Assembly: GCA_946554445.1 (NCBI GenBank)
Contig: CAMNSD010000010.1
Location: forward strand, 62,001-126,000
Reading direction: 5' to 3'
Length of the DNA stretch: 64,000 bases
From: an uncultured Lachnospiraceae bacterium
Lineage (GTDB): Bacteria > Bacillota > Clostridia > Lachnospirales > Lachnospiraceae
The first letter of the stretch is position 1. Every line of letters begins with the position of its first letter. The notes beneath the pieces are model-generated. The model was not told the DNA's origin, searched no databases, and worked only from the letters and a program-made list of their open reading frames with translations. This document shows positions 1 through 10,488 of the stretch, piece after piece. The position numbers and the translations under genes are program-made.

Positions 1-34
1 TACGCATATTGAAGAATATTTCGCATATTACATA

Positions 35-63
35 TGGTCAAAAGCAGAAATACGATATATAAT
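35..63 (+). promoter_or_regulatory. candidate sigma-A promoter for glgP
   Basis: A TATAAT box at 58-63 is preceded, 17 bases upstream, by TGGTCA at 35-40, which matches 4 of 6 bases of the -35 consensus. Transcription would start near 70, about 50 bases before the glgP start. Called from motif match and spacing only. Confidence 0.5.
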
Positions 64-122
64 AAAATGTAATTGAGACAGCAACTGTTTTCACAGCTAT
101 GAGCAAACGAGGAGGAACAAAG

Positions 123-2627
123 ATGGTAAAGAAAGCTGTAACAACGAGTTTTGATACAGAGCTTTTTAAGCGAAGCGTACTCTACAATGTCAAGACACTT
201 TACAGAAAGACTCTTGAGGAAGCTACAGATCAGCAGATTTTCCAGGCAGTATCCTATGCAATCAAGGACGCGATCGTGGATCAATGGCTGACCACGCAGA
301 AAGAATATGACAAGCAGGATCCCAAGATGGTCTATTATCTGTCCATGGAATTTCTGATGGGACGTGCCTTAGGTAATAATATCATTAATTTACAGGCTTA
401 TAAGGCGGTGGAGAAAGCGCTGGATGAGCTGGGTATCGATATCAATGTGGTGGAGGATCAGGAGCCCGATGCAGCTTTGGGAAATGGTGGACTTGGCCGT
501 CTGGCGGCATGTTTCCTGGATTCCCTTGCTACCCTTGGCTATGCGGCATACGGCTGCGGCATCCGCTATCGTTATGGCATGTTTAAGCAGGAGATTCGTG
601 ACGGTTATCAGGTAGAAGTGCCGGATAACTGGTTGCGTGACGGCAATCCTTTTGAATTAAGAAGGCCGGAATATACGAAGGAAGTCCGGTTCGGCGGTTA
701 TGTCAATGTGTATGTGGATGGCAACGGCAGAAGTAATTTCCGTCTGGAAGGCTATCAGGCTGTGACGGCGATTCCTTACGATTTGCCGGTGGTAGGTTAT
801 GGCAACGGTATCGTCAATACCTTAAGAATCTGGGATGCAGAGCCGGTGAACTGTTTCCAGCTTGACTCTTTCGACAAGGGTGATTATCAGAAAGCGGTAG
901 AGCAGGAGAATCTTGCCAGGAATATTGTGGAGGTGCTTTACCCGAACGATAACCACTATGCAGGTAAGGAACTGCGTTTGAAACAGCAGTATTTCTTTAT
1001 CTCTGCTTCGGTGCAGGAAGCAGTGGCAAAATATATGAGAAAGCATGATGATGTGAGGAAGCTTTATGAGAAGGTGACCTTCCAGTTGAACGATACCCAT
1101 CCCACAGTGGCGATTGCGGAATTGATGCGTATTCTGATGGATGAACATTATCTGACTTGGGACGAGGCCTGGGAAGTGACTACCAAGACCTGCGCTTATA
1201 CAAACCACACGATTATGTCCGAGGCTTTGGAGAAATGGCCGATCGAATTGTTTTCCAGATTACTGCCCCGTATCTACCAGATCGTGGAGGAGATCAATCG
1301 TAGGTTTATCGCTCAGATTGAGCAGAAATATCCGGGCAACCATGAGAAAATCCGCAAGATGGCGATTATTTATGACGGCCAGGTGAAGATGGCGCATCTT
1401 GCCATCGTGGCAGGATATTCTGTCAATGGTGTGGCCAGATTACATACGGAGATTTTGAAGCATCAGGAGTTGAGGGACTTCTATGAGATGATGCCGGAGA
1501 AGTTTAACAATAAGACCAACGGCATTACCCAGAGACGTTTCCTTTTGCATGCGAACCCGCTTCTGGCGGATTGGGTGACGGCGCATGTGGGCAATGACTG
1601 GATTACCGATCTGCCGAAGATCAATAAATTAAAGATTTATGCGGATGACGAGAAGGCGCAGCAGGAGTTCATGAACATTAAATATCAGAATAAGGTGCGT
1701 CTGGCGGAGTATATCTTAGAGCATAACGGCGTAGAGGTAAATCCCCGTTCCATCTTCGATGTACAGGTTAAGAGACTGCATGAATATAAGCGCCAGCTTC
1801 TGAATATCCTGCATGTGATGTATCTGTATAACGAGTTGAAAGAGCATCCGGATATGGATTTCTATCCTCGCACCTTCATCTTTGGCGCCAAGGCGGCAGC
1901 AGGTTATAAGAATGCGAAACTGACGATCAAGCTGATCAATTCCGTGGCGGACGTGGTCAATAACGATCCGGCGATCAATGGTAAGATTAAGGTGGTATTT
2001 ATCGAGAACTACCGGGTATCCAATGCGGAGATTATCTTTGCGGCAGCGGATGTGTCCGAGCAGATTTCCACAGCCAGCAAAGAGGCTTCCGGTACGGGCA
2101 ACATGAAGTTCATGTTGAACGGCGCGCTTACCATCGGTACGATGGACGGTGCAAATGTGGAGATTGTGGAGGAAGTGGGCGAGGAGAACGCCTTTATCTT
2201 CGGTCTGAGTTCCGATGAAGTCATCCGTTATGAGAATTATGGAGGGTATGATCCTACAGAGATTTTTAACAATGATCCTGATGTGAGAAAAGTTTTGATG
2301 CAGTTGATCAACGGCACTTATGCGCCGGGCGATCCGGATATGTTCAGATCGCTGTATAACTCTCTCTTAAATACACAGAGTACTGCCAAGGCTGACACCT
2401 ATTTTATCTTAAAGGATTTCAAGGCATATGCCGAGGCACAGAGAAAGGTAGAAGCGGCATACAGAAATGAGAGCGGTTGGGCGAGAAGCGCTATCTTAAA
2501 TGTAGCATGTTCCGGCAAGTTTACTTCTGACAGAACCATTCAGGAGTATGTGGATGAGATCTGGAAACTTGACAAAGTGGTGATTCCCAAAGAGTCTTCT
2601 GTGAGCATGGGTTCCAGAAAAAAATGA
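123..2627 (+). CDS. glgP: glycogen/starch (alpha-glucan) phosphorylase
   Basis: Phosphorolyses alpha-1,4-glucan chains to glucose-1-phosphate in the cytoplasm, mobilising stored glycogen. The 834-residue length is normal for GT35 phosphorylases. The glycine-rich NGGLGRLAACFLDS segment lies near residue 120. The pyridoxal-phosphate lysine motif EASGTGNMKFMLNG lies near residue 660, preceded by VKRLHEYKRQLLN. An in-frame ATG exists at 99, but AGGAGG at 110-115 lies between the two ATGs and sits 7 bases before the ATG at 123, so I choose 123. No other glycogen gene is adjacent. A GC-rich terminator-like hairpin follows. Family assignment is secure; glycogen versus maltodextrin preference cannot be read from the sequence. 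Confidence 0.96.
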   Translation: MVKKAVTTSFDTELFKRSVLYNVKTLYRKTLEEATDQQIFQAVSYAIKDAIVDQWLTTQKEYDKQDPKMVYYLSMEFLMGRALGNNIINLQAYKAVEKALDELGIDINVVEDQEPDAALGNGGLGRLAACFLDSLATLGYAAYGCGIRYRYGMFKQEIRDGYQVEVPDNWLRDGNPFELRRPEYTKEVRFGGYVNVYVDGNGRSNFRLEGYQAVTAIPYDLPVVGYGNGIVNTLRIWDAEPVNCFQLDSFDKGDYQKAVEQENLARNIVEVLYPNDNHYAGKELRLKQQYFFISASVQEAVAKYMRKHDDVRKLYEKVTFQLNDTHPTVAIAELMRILMDEHYLTWDEAWEVTTKTCAYTNHTIMSEALEKWPIELFSRLLPRIYQIVEEINRRFIAQIEQKYPGNHEKIRKMAIIYDGQVKMAHLAIVAGYSVNGVARLHTEILKHQELRDFYEMMPEKFNNKTNGITQRRFLLHANPLLADWVTAHVGNDWITDLPKINKLKIYADDEKAQQEFMNIKYQNKVRLAEYILEHNGVEVNPRSIFDVQVKRLHEYKRQLLNILHVMYLYNELKEHPDMDFYPRTFIFGAKAAAGYKNAKLTIKLINSVADVVNNDPAINGKIKVVFIENYRVSNAEIIFAAADVSEQISTASKEASGTGNMKFMLNGALTIGTMDGANVEIVEEVGEENAFIFGLSSDEVIRYENYGGYDPTEIFNNDPDVRKVLMQLINGTYAPGDPDMFRSLYNSLLNTQSTAKADTYFILKDFKAYAEAQRKVEAAYRNESGWARSAILNVACSGKFTSDRTIQEYVDEIWKLDKVVIPKESSVSMGSRKK

Positions 2628-2658
2628 ACGTTAAGAAAATATTATGGTAAGTGATAGG

Positions 2659-2687
2659 AAATCCGGGCCGGGCGGCTCGGATTTTCT
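2659..2687 (+). terminator. terminator-like hairpin after glgP
   Basis: A 10-bp stem (2659-2668 with 2675-2684, one G-U pair) around a 6-base loop, followed by a short T-rich tail. The weak tail suggests partial readthrough into the next gene, which starts about 20 bases further on. Confidence 0.55.
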
Positions 2688-2705
2688 AAAAGAGGGGTTA
2701 CAAGC

Positions 2706-5700
2706 ATGGAGAAAAAATTGGTATTTCAGATTCTGGGGATTCCGGAGACGAAGGATGAGGGTATCATCAGGGAACGTTATCTGACGCTGTTAAAGGATAC
2801 GAACCCGGAGGATGATCCGGAAGGGTTTAAGCGACTTAGGGAGGCTTACGAGGAGGCTGTGCGCCTGTCCAAAGTACAGGAAGAAGGGGAAGAAGAAGAA
2901 CCGCAGGGCGAGGCTGCGCTGTGGATGAAGCGCGTGGAGAAGATTTATAAGGATATCTTTCAGCGGCGAGATGCGGATGCCTGGGCGGAAGTGTTTGCCG
3001 ATCCGGTGTGTGAGAGTTTTGACACGTTCCTGGAGGCGAGAGGACGGCTCCTTTCTTATATTTCCTATCATCCGTTCCTGCCGCAGACGGTGTGGAAGCT
3101 GATAGATCAGGTATTTCATGTGCTGGATGATTATGATTCCTTGAAAGAGGAGTTCCATGTCAATTTCCTGGATCATATTGTCTATCATGTGGAGAACGAA
3201 GATTTCCTGGATTATGGTTTTTTTGAAGAGACGGAAGTTGGTTATGCACCGCAGGATGAGAATGATACGGACAATTACATCAGGGAATATTTTAAAATAA
3301 AAGAAAAACTGGAGGCGGATGAACCTGAGGGCGTTTCTCAGATGCTTTCGGATCTTAGACGGTTTGGACTGTATCATCCCTATGAGGATGTAGAACGGCT
3401 CAGGCTTGCGATCAGGGAAGAGACCTGTGAGGAGAGTAAGCCACTGGCAGAAGAACTGTTGGTCAAATACCCGAACGAGGTTTATGTGCGTAACTGGGCG
3501 GCTAAAGTTTTTTATGATACAGGAGAGAAAGAACGGGGATATGAGATGTGGCAGGCGCTTCTGGAGGAGTATCCGGCTTATGACATGCCCAAGTATTTTT
3601 CTGTTGATTATCTGACTGAACAGGGGAAGTGTTACCAGGCTAGAAAGTATGTGATAGAACTCCTGAGAGCTAACAGAGGGGATGAAGATCTTCTGAGTAT
3701 TAGAAATGAGATGGACGAAAAGCTGGTGCCTGAACTGCAGGAGGCGATTGCCGAGGGCAGGGATTATGAGGATCTCTCCGGAGATAAGCTGGTGATCTAT
3801 TTGGGGTGGTGTCTGTTTAATCTGGAAAGATATGAGGAGGCGATGGCGCTTGTGGAAGGCAGGGAGATGTCGGATGACAGTGCTGAGGCTTGTTGTGAGT
3901 TAAAATCCTGGACGCTTTTCAGATTAAAAAGATATGAGGAGGCGATGCCTCTTTACAGACAGTATATGGAGATGGTCATGTCCGGAGAGCATGGCGAGGA
4001 GGAGAAGATGGCCAAGGCGGCTCAGGCTGACTGGTGTCTGGCTGACTGCCTGTATAAACTGGATCTGCGACAAGAGGGAGAGCAGGAACTGCGCAGGACA
4101 CTGGAATTGACGAAGGATGTGAGGAGTCGTCTGGATATCAAGCGCTATCTGGCGGATAAATATCTGTCTTTCAAAGAATACGAGAAGGCCACGGAGGTAT
4201 GTGATGAAATTTTGGAGGAGTCAGAGGGGTATTATCCCGCTTATCTGATCCGTCAGGAAGCCTGCTATCATATGCGCAGGGCGCAGCAGGTAGTGGACGA
4301 TTATTATAAAGCGATTGAGATTTATGCCGGCTATGACGGGCCTTATGTGTTTGCGGCAAGGATATTTTATGATTATGACCAGTATCAGGATGCCTGGGGC
4401 GTGATCGAGAGGGCCAGGGAGAACCAGGTAGAATTTACGGCCAGACTGCGCTTTGAGGAGGCTAAGATCCTGCGGATGACATCCCAGAATAATGAGGAGA
4501 GAAAGAAACCCCTGGAAATTCTGGAAGCGCTGATACAGGAAGCGGAAGAGGAAAAGAGTAATATCGAGGATATCTCGGAGGTCGTGTTTGAAAAGGGTAT
4601 CCTTTTTTGGGACAACAAGGATAACAAGCAGGCGGAAGACACCATAAAGAAAAGTGTTGAGATGAGTCCACAGACGGCGAGATATCGTCTGGTACTGGGC
4701 AACTTTTACCGGGATATCGAGCAGTACAAAAAGGCGCTTGCGCAGTACAGATCTGTGGAGACAGAATACCATCATACGGAGTTTTACTATGGGATGGGAT
4801 TATGTTTGGAGATGCTGGAAGAGTATACGGAGGCTATTGAATACTACAATAAAGTAATAGAAAGAGATCCGGTGTACCGGGAAGTGAACCGCAGGATGTA
4901 TTGGTGCTATATGCCCAGATACCGTAAGGAGTATCGCAAGTCAGATTATGAGGCGGCGCTTTACCATATCACGAAAGAACTGGAAAAAACGAACAATTCG
5001 GGATATCGTCTTTGGGACAGGGCGTATTTGTATGATGAGGCTATGGAGACGGCGTTGGCCATCGCAGATTATGAAGAAGCCCTCACAAAAATAGCCGAGC
5101 AGGACCGTCATATCATTTTGGAGAATATCGGGTATTCTTATAAGCAGAGCCGGCAGTTTGAGAAAGGATATGAATATTACAGGCGGGCCGTGGAGTGTAT
5201 GGAGCCGAAGGATGCCTCAAATAAGGGATACCGGGGCATGGCGGAGTGCTGTTTCAAACTGCGGGATTATGAGCGGACTATTCGCTGCTGTCGAGAAGGT
5301 TTACAGATATTCCCGAAGGACGAGAAGCTGTGGCAATATTTGTCAGACAGCTATGAGGAGACTGGCCGCCTGGAGGAAGCCCTGCGGGTGGAGAAAGAGC
5401 GCAAGATACATGGCGGCAAGGATTTGGACTATTATCATAATGTTTCTTTCCTTCTGTTAAAAATGGGGAAGGTCCAGGAGAGCGTCGATATTTATGATAA
5501 ATGTAAAAAGGAGATGCTGGCGCGTTCCGCAGGGAAGAAAGAACTGGTAGATTTTTATGAAAAATTGGGTTGCCGCTACGAAAATCTGATTGAAAGCCAA
5601 AAGGCGGCAGATGTGTTTACAAAGGCCATAGCTTTGCTGCATAAGAAGGATTACTGGGAAAGATTTGATTATGAATGTTACCTGGTGCAGAACTATTGTC

Positions 5701-6101
5701 TGCTGGGAAATCAGAAGATGGCACAATATCATGCCAAAAGAGCGTTAGAATGCATCGCCATGAGGAACACAACGCCGGAGGACTATATGACCTGGCCGGG
5801 ATACATGCCAATCCGCACAGGCTGGATGGGATGGATCTATATGGGCCTGGGAGATAAGGAGAAGGCGAAAAAGTGTTTTGAGGATATGGAGAAACTGCCG
5901 CCCTGCGGAAGCTGTAAGTATCATAAATGTTTTGAGAGCACCTTGTGGCTGGGATATTATTACTTCTGTGAGAAGGAATATGATAAGGTTGAACCGCTGA
6001 TGGAGGAGACGCTTAAGAGAGATTTTGATGCCCTGTCGGCTAAGTTCATGTTAGAAAAGTTGGAGAAGATGCGTGCGGGAGCAGAGCAGGGTAACATATG
6101 A
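2706..6101 (+). CDS. J-domain-like TPR protein, probable partner of the adjacent HscC
   Basis: An 1131-residue soluble, acidic protein. Residues 1-55 resemble a divergent J domain: a start like FQILGIPETKDEGIIRERY, then NPEDDPEGFKRLREAYEEA. The canonical HPD tripeptide is replaced by NPE, as in the atypical J-like proteins DjlB/DjlC that pair with HscC in E. coli. The rest is helical with many TPR-type repeats (for example CLFNLERYEEAMALVEG, GMGLCLEMLEEYTEAIEYY). A CGSCKYHKC cysteine cluster lies near residue 1070. There is no signal peptide. RBS AGAGGGG precedes the ATG. The next complete gene encodes an HscC-type Hsp70, so I infer a dedicated co-chaperone. The cargo is unknown. Confidence 0.7.
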   Translation: MEKKLVFQILGIPETKDEGIIRERYLTLLKDTNPEDDPEGFKRLREAYEEAVRLSKVQEEGEEEEPQGEAALWMKRVEKIYKDIFQRRDADAWAEVFADPVCESFDTFLEARGRLLSYISYHPFLPQTVWKLIDQVFHVLDDYDSLKEEFHVNFLDHIVYHVENEDFLDYGFFEETEVGYAPQDENDTDNYIREYFKIKEKLEADEPEGVSQMLSDLRRFGLYHPYEDVERLRLAIREETCEESKPLAEELLVKYPNEVYVRNWAAKVFYDTGEKERGYEMWQALLEEYPAYDMPKYFSVDYLTEQGKCYQARKYVIELLRANRGDEDLLSIRNEMDEKLVPELQEAIAEGRDYEDLSGDKLVIYLGWCLFNLERYEEAMALVEGREMSDDSAEACCELKSWTLFRLKRYEEAMPLYRQYMEMVMSGEHGEEEKMAKAAQADWCLADCLYKLDLRQEGEQELRRTLELTKDVRSRLDIKRYLADKYLSFKEYEKATEVCDEILEESEGYYPAYLIRQEACYHMRRAQQVVDDYYKAIEIYAGYDGPYVFAARIFYDYDQYQDAWGVIERARENQVEFTARLRFEEAKILRMTSQNNEERKKPLEILEALIQEAEEEKSNIEDISEVVFEKGILFWDNKDNKQAEDTIKKSVEMSPQTARYRLVLGNFYRDIEQYKKALAQYRSVETEYHHTEFYYGMGLCLEMLEEYTEAIEYYNKVIERDPVYREVNRRMYWCYMPRYRKEYRKSDYEAALYHITKELEKTNNSGYRLWDRAYLYDEAMETALAIADYEEALTKIAEQDRHIILENIGYSYKQSRQFEKGYEYYRRAVECMEPKDASNKGYRGMAECCFKLRDYERTIRCCREGLQIFPKDEKLWQYLSDSYEETGRLEEALRVEKERKIHGGKDLDYYHNVSFLLLKMGKVQESVDIYDKCKKEMLARSAGKKELVDFYEKLGCRYENLIESQKAADVFTKAIALLHKKDYWERFDYECYLVQNYCLLGNQKMAQYHAKRALECIAMRNTTPEDYMTWPGYMPIRTGWMGWIYMGLGDKEKAKKCFEDMEKLPPCGSCKYHKCFESTLWLGYYYFCEKEYDKVEPLMEETLKRDFDALSAKFMLEKLEKMRAGAEQGNI

Positions 6102-6243
6102 TGATAAAGGTTTCAACTGTAGCTTCAAGTACTAGATGGAGTGCGCGGGGTGCAGAGAAGGGAGTGTAGCTGTAGATTGAAGAATGAGTCTGATAATCTT
6201 ATTTTTCAATCGGCAATTTGAGGCTCTGACATGGAGGATTAAG

Positions 6244-7935
6244 ATGATCATAGGAATCGACTTGGGAACAACAAACAGTTTGGCGGCGTATTTTACGGAA
6301 GAGGGGCCAAAACTCATACCGAACAGGCTTGGCAGAAGGCTCACGCCTTCCGTGGTGAGCATGGATGAAGAGGAACAGATTTATGTGGGTGACCTGGCGG
6401 TGGAGAGAGGGCTTCTTTATCCGGGCAGCACGGCCTCTGTCTTTAAACGGGATATGGGAAGCGGCAGGAAGTTTCAGCTTTTGCATAAACCTTTTACGGC
6501 GGAAGAACTGTCTTCTTTTGTGCTGCGGTCTTTAAAGGAGGATGCCGAAACCTTTCTTGGAGAGCCGGTGGAAGAGGCGGTGATCAGTGTGCCTGCTTAT
6601 TTTAATGATGAGAGAAGACGCGCCACCAAGCGGGCCGGGGAACTGGCGGGCCTTAAGGTGGAGCGGATCATCAGTGAGCCGACGGCGGCAGCCATCGCCT
6701 ATGGCCTATATCAGAGTCAGGGACATATGCGTTTCTTAGTGTTTGACTTGGGCGGCGGCACTTTTGATGTGTCCGTGTTGGAGCGGATTGACAGCATTTT
6801 GGAAGTGCGCGCCGTAGCGGGGGATAACTTCCTGGGCGGCGAGGATTTTACGGCGGTACTGGAAGAGATGTTCTTCGAGAAATATCCACAGTTTGACAGA
6901 CTGACGATGGATACGAAGACATTGCGTCACATCCATAAACAGGCGGATCTTTGTAAGATGGGATTTTCAGGGGATAAAAAATCCGTGATGGAGTGTAAGA
7001 TTGGAGAGGAACTTTATTCCCTTACGGTGGAACTTTCGGAGTATGAGAAAGCCTGCGAAGAACTGCTGGACAAGATCAGACAGCCCGTGAGGAGAAGTCT
7101 TTCGGACGCTCATATCAGACTTTCTGATATTGATAAAGTGGTGTTGGTGGGCGGCGCTACCAAGAGTCCGGTGATTCGTCGGTTTGTGAGCAAACTGTTC
7201 CGGGCAATCCCGGATACCAACATAAACCCCGATGAAGCAGTGGCGCTGGGGGCGGCAATCCAAGGCGCCATGAAGGAGCGCAGGGATGCCATCAAGGAAG
7301 TGATCCTGACGGATGTCTGTCCTTTTACTCTGGGAACAGAAGTGGTTAGGGAGTGGGAGAAAGGCATTTTTGAGAACGGGATTTTCTGCCCGATCATCGA
7401 GCGTAACACGATTATTCCGGCGAGCCGCACGGAAAGACTCTACACAGCCCATGACGGCCAGACCAAGATTCGGGTAAATGTGCTGCAGGGGGAGAGCCGG
7501 TTTGCCAAGAATAACCTTTCTCTGGGAGAGATGACCATCGAAATTCCCAAAGCCCCGGCAGGAGACGAGGCTGTGGATGTGACCTACACTTACGATATCA
7601 ACTCCATTCTGGAAGTGGAGGTGAAGGTGGTGTCCACCGGGAAACAGTTAAAGCAGGTCTTTGGCGGGAAGGATCTGGATATGACGCCGGAAGAGATTGA
7701 GGAGCGTTTTCAAACGCTGTCTTATCTGAAGATTCATCCCAGAGACAGGGAGGAAAATAAATATCTTCTGCTGTTGGGGGAAAGAATGTATGAGGAGAGC
7801 ATTGGAGACAAGAGACAACTGATAGAAGGGGAACTTCATAAATATGAGCAGGCTCTTAATTCCTATGAACCTGGGGAGATAGAGCGGGCGAAGGAGGAAT
7901 TTAGGGAGTTTTTGAAGGAGTTGGAGGAGTTTTAA
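6244..7935 (+). CDS. hscC: HscC-type Hsp70 chaperone
   Basis: A 563-residue ATP-dependent Hsp70, shorter than DnaK (about 610-640) and close in length and sequence to HscC. The phosphate-binding loop IGIDLGTTNS is at the N-terminus. DLGGGTFDVSVLE, GDNFLGGEDF and LVGGATKSPVIRRF are the other nucleotide-site motifs. The substrate domain contains the HscC-like stretches ILTDVCPFTLG and PIIERNTIIPASR, and the lid is short and helical. An upstream in-frame ATG at 6184 exists, but GGAGG at 6233-6237 and the conserved N-terminus fix the start at 6244. It lies 142 bases after the J-like TPR gene and overlaps hflX by one base, so co-expression is likely. No grpE or dnaJ is nearby. Confidence 0.88.
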   Translation: MIIGIDLGTTNSLAAYFTEEGPKLIPNRLGRRLTPSVVSMDEEEQIYVGDLAVERGLLYPGSTASVFKRDMGSGRKFQLLHKPFTAEELSSFVLRSLKEDAETFLGEPVEEAVISVPAYFNDERRRATKRAGELAGLKVERIISEPTAAAIAYGLYQSQGHMRFLVFDLGGGTFDVSVLERIDSILEVRAVAGDNFLGGEDFTAVLEEMFFEKYPQFDRLTMDTKTLRHIHKQADLCKMGFSGDKKSVMECKIGEELYSLTVELSEYEKACEELLDKIRQPVRRSLSDAHIRLSDIDKVVLVGGATKSPVIRRFVSKLFRAIPDTNINPDEAVALGAAIQGAMKERRDAIKEVILTDVCPFTLGTEVVREWEKGIFENGIFCPIIERNTIIPASRTERLYTAHDGQTKIRVNVLQGESRFAKNNLSLGEMTIEIPKAPAGDEAVDVTYTYDINSILEVEVKVVSTGKQLKQVFGGKDLDMTPEEIEERFQTLSYLKIHPRDREENKYLLLLGERMYEESIGDKRQLIEGELHKYEQALNSYEPGEIERAKEEFREFLKELEEF

Positions 7936-9245
7936 TGGAACGAGCGCTATTGGTAGGCGTGAATTTAAATGACGGAGAGGACTATCTGGCTTCCCTGGAG
8001 GAGTTAGGCGCCCTGGCTGAGGCCTGTGATATGGAAGTGATCGCCACTGCGGAACAGACACTGGAGCAGGTGCATAAAGCCTTCTATATCGGTACTGGCA
8101 AGGTGGAGGAAGTCAAAGAACTTGCGATAGAATGTGACGCAGATGTCATAATATTCGACAATTCCCTCTCCCCCATGCAGATGAGAAATCTCCAGGAGAG
8201 ATTAGAAAAGCCGATTCTGGACAGGAGCACGTTGATTTTGGATATTTTTGCCAGAAGGGCCAGATCCAGGGAGGCCAAGCTGCAGGTAGAGGTGGCCAGG
8301 TTACAGTATATGCTGCCCAGATTGGTGGGGCTTCATGCAGCGCTTTCCAGACAGGGTGGCGCCAGCGGTTCCATGAGCAACAGGGGCGCCGGTGAGAAGA
8401 AGCTGGAACTAGACAGGCGTGTGCTGGAAAAACGTCTCTCACAGCTTAGGCATGAATTGAAGGAAGTCGGGCAGGAGCGGGAGACGCAGAGAAAGCAGCG
8501 GATGAAAACGGGGATGCCCCGTGTTGCGCTGGTGGGCTACACCAATGCCGGAAAGTCTACACTGTTGAACGCTATGCTGGATTTATATGGTGCGGATGAG
8601 GTGGACGCGGAGGATAAGAAAGTGATGGAGAAGGATATGCTTTTCGCCACGCTGGATACCACGGTCCGCAAGATTGCGCCGGCCAACCACCATGCTTTCC
8701 TGCTGTCGGACACAGTAGGATTCATTCATAAACTGCCCCACAATTTGGTGGAAGCTTTTCAATCCACGCTGGAGGAAGCCAAGGAGGCGGACATTCTACT
8801 GCAGGTAGTGGATTACAGTGACGAACATTATAGAGAGCAGATTGCGGTCACCAACCAGACGTTACAGAAACTTGGAGCGGATGGGATACCTATGCTCTAT
8901 GTATACAATAAGGCGGATCTGGTGGAGCCGGAGGCGCTGCCTGGGCTTGCTGGAATAGAAGCGGATCAGCTATTGAAATCTCTGCCGGTGGTGTCGCGGG
9001 ACAGCATCTATCTGTCTGCGAAGCAGAGGATAGGACTGGAAGAACTAATTGGATTAATTGAACAGAAATTGTCCGGCGGGTATCGGGAGTGTACGTTGCT
9101 GATTCCGTATACGGACGGCAGGGCGGTGTCCTACCTGAATGAAAATGCGGTAGTTCATGATACACAGTATCTGGAAGAGGGAATGCGGCTTACGCTGCAG
9201 TGCAGAGAAGAGGATTATCAATATTATTGGAAGTATCTGCAGTAA
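7935..9245 (+). CDS. hflX: ribosome-associated GTPase HflX
   Basis: A 436-residue Obg-superfamily GTPase that in other bacteria splits or rescues stalled ribosomes under stress. The N-terminal HflX domain carries the glycine-rich segment SRQGGASGSMSNRGAGEKK. The G domain has G1 GYTNAGKST, G3 DTVGFI and G4 NKAD. The start ATG overlaps the hscC stop by one base (TAATG) and has GGAGG at 7923-7927, inside hscC. The coupling to a chaperone gene fits a stress-response unit. The assignment is secure. Confidence 0.95.
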   Translation: MERALLVGVNLNDGEDYLASLEELGALAEACDMEVIATAEQTLEQVHKAFYIGTGKVEEVKELAIECDADVIIFDNSLSPMQMRNLQERLEKPILDRSTLILDIFARRARSREAKLQVEVARLQYMLPRLVGLHAALSRQGGASGSMSNRGAGEKKLELDRRVLEKRLSQLRHELKEVGQERETQRKQRMKTGMPRVALVGYTNAGKSTLLNAMLDLYGADEVDAEDKKVMEKDMLFATLDTTVRKIAPANHHAFLLSDTVGFIHKLPHNLVEAFQSTLEEAKEADILLQVVDYSDEHYREQIAVTNQTLQKLGADGIPMLYVYNKADLVEPEALPGLAGIEADQLLKSLPVVSRDSIYLSAKQRIGLEELIGLIEQKLSGGYRECTLLIPYTDGRAVSYLNENAVVHDTQYLEEGMRLTLQCREEDYQYYWKYLQ

Positions 9246-9306
9246 GAGGTTTAAAAACCGAAAGTGGCGATAAACTATGCACTTTAAGCGGCTGTTTTCA
9301 CAATGC

Positions 9307-9335
9307 TTGCAAGGGGACGGGATATCCTATATAAT
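9307..9335 (+). promoter_or_regulatory. sigma-A promoter before the acyltransferase gene
   Basis: TTGCAA at 9307-9312 and TATAAT at 9330-9335 are separated by 17 bases. The predicted start is near 9342, about 40 bases before the gene. Confidence 0.65.
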
Positions 9336-9382
9336 ATAGTGCGGACATCAGAAGATGGATCAAAGGGAAAGGGCAAGAGACT

Positions 9383-10447
9383 TTGGAACAGAATATGGCG
9401 ACAAAACCTGCCAGAAATTCTAATTTTGAATTATTGCGCATCCTTGCGATGTTTATGATTGTCTTTATTCATGCCAATATGTATCTGTTTCAATTTGTTT
9501 ACGGAAGCAGTGCAGTTTTTTTTAATGGCATGGTAAATGGCATCTGTAATATCGGCGTGACTTGTTTCATGCTGATTTCCGGTTATTACGGTATGAAGTT
9601 TGACCTGGCAAAATTTGTCAGAATGGAATGTATGATGATAACCTATTCCCTTGCGGAAACTGTCCTTCTGTGTATTATGATACCGCAGCAAATGCAGGGA
9701 GCGGCATTATTGGAACAGCTGGTAAAGTCCTTGTTACCTTTTATTACGAGAAAATACTGGTTTTATTCCTGTTATATATGTCTGCTCTTTTTCAGCGGCT
9801 ATATTCAGAAGTTTATCGAGCATCTGAAAAAGGAAGAGTTTGAGAGACTGCTCTGTCTGATGTTAGTTTTGTTCAGCGTTCTGCCGACCTTTTGCTATTT
9901 TGAACTGATTCCCGACAATGGGAAGGGCCTCGTTCGTATGATTATGATTTATATGATCGGCAGGTACATACGAATGTATAAAGATGTGAAGATACCCAGA
10001 AAAGCGGTAATACTTTTTCTGGCCCTTTGGATGATAAACGGGGTGTCTCATGAAATTCCCATTCAGATTGGGGGAATTTATCATCATTTGTGTAAGGATA
10101 ACAGTATTACAAACCTTACGATGGCAGTGATCCTGTTTTACCTGTTTAAGGGGTTTACGTTCCAGTCTGGTTTTATCAATAGGGCGGCGGCCAATGTCTT
10201 TGCGGTGTTTGCGTTGAATGACACGTTGGTGCTGGTGATTATGAAGGTACTTGGAGACAACGGCTTCCATGGCGCCGAGGGAATCCTGGGTTTCATGAGG
10301 CTTGGAGGAATCGTGGTCATGATTCTGGCAGGCTGTTTGATAATTGGAGAAGTCAGGAGACTGCTTCTTGGCAGATGCGACAGGTGTCTGGGAGAACTGG
10401 TGGAACGTAAGTTGATGAGCAAAAAGGCTGGTTCTGAAAAAGGATAG
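9383..10447 (+). CDS. membrane acyltransferase (acyltransferase-3 family)
   Basis: A 354-residue polytopic membrane protein. The N-terminal segment [16 protein letters not shown], with a histidine at the end of the first helix, is typical of the acyltransferase-3 (OafA/WecH-like) family, which O-acylates cell-surface glycans or other envelope molecules. About ten hydrophobic segments follow. The frame opens with TTG at 9383, which has a GGGAAAGGG ribosome site about 10 bases upstream. An ATG at 9395 is the alternative but lacks a site of its own. A strong promoter precedes it and no glycan gene cluster is attached, so the acceptor is unknown. Confidence 0.8.
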   Translation: MEQNMATKPARNSNFELLRILAMFMIVFIHANMYLFQFVYGSSAVFFNGMVNGICNIGVTCFMLISGYYGMKFDLAKFVRMECMMITYSLAETVLLCIMIPQQMQGAALLEQLVKSLLPFITRKYWFYSCYICLLFFSGYIQKFIEHLKKEEFERLLCLMLVLFSVLPTFCYFELIPDNGKGLVRMIMIYMIGRYIRMYKDVKIPRKAVILFLALWMINGVSHEIPIQIGGIYHHLCKDNSITNLTMAVILFYLFKGFTFQSGFINRAAANVFAVFALNDTLVLVIMKVLGDNGFHGAEGILGFMRLGGIVVMILAGCLIIGEVRRLLLGRCDRCLGELVERKLMSKKAGSEKG

Positions 10448-10488
10448 GCTTAATAGAGTTTGTATCTGTGTGCTGCCGGATACAGACT

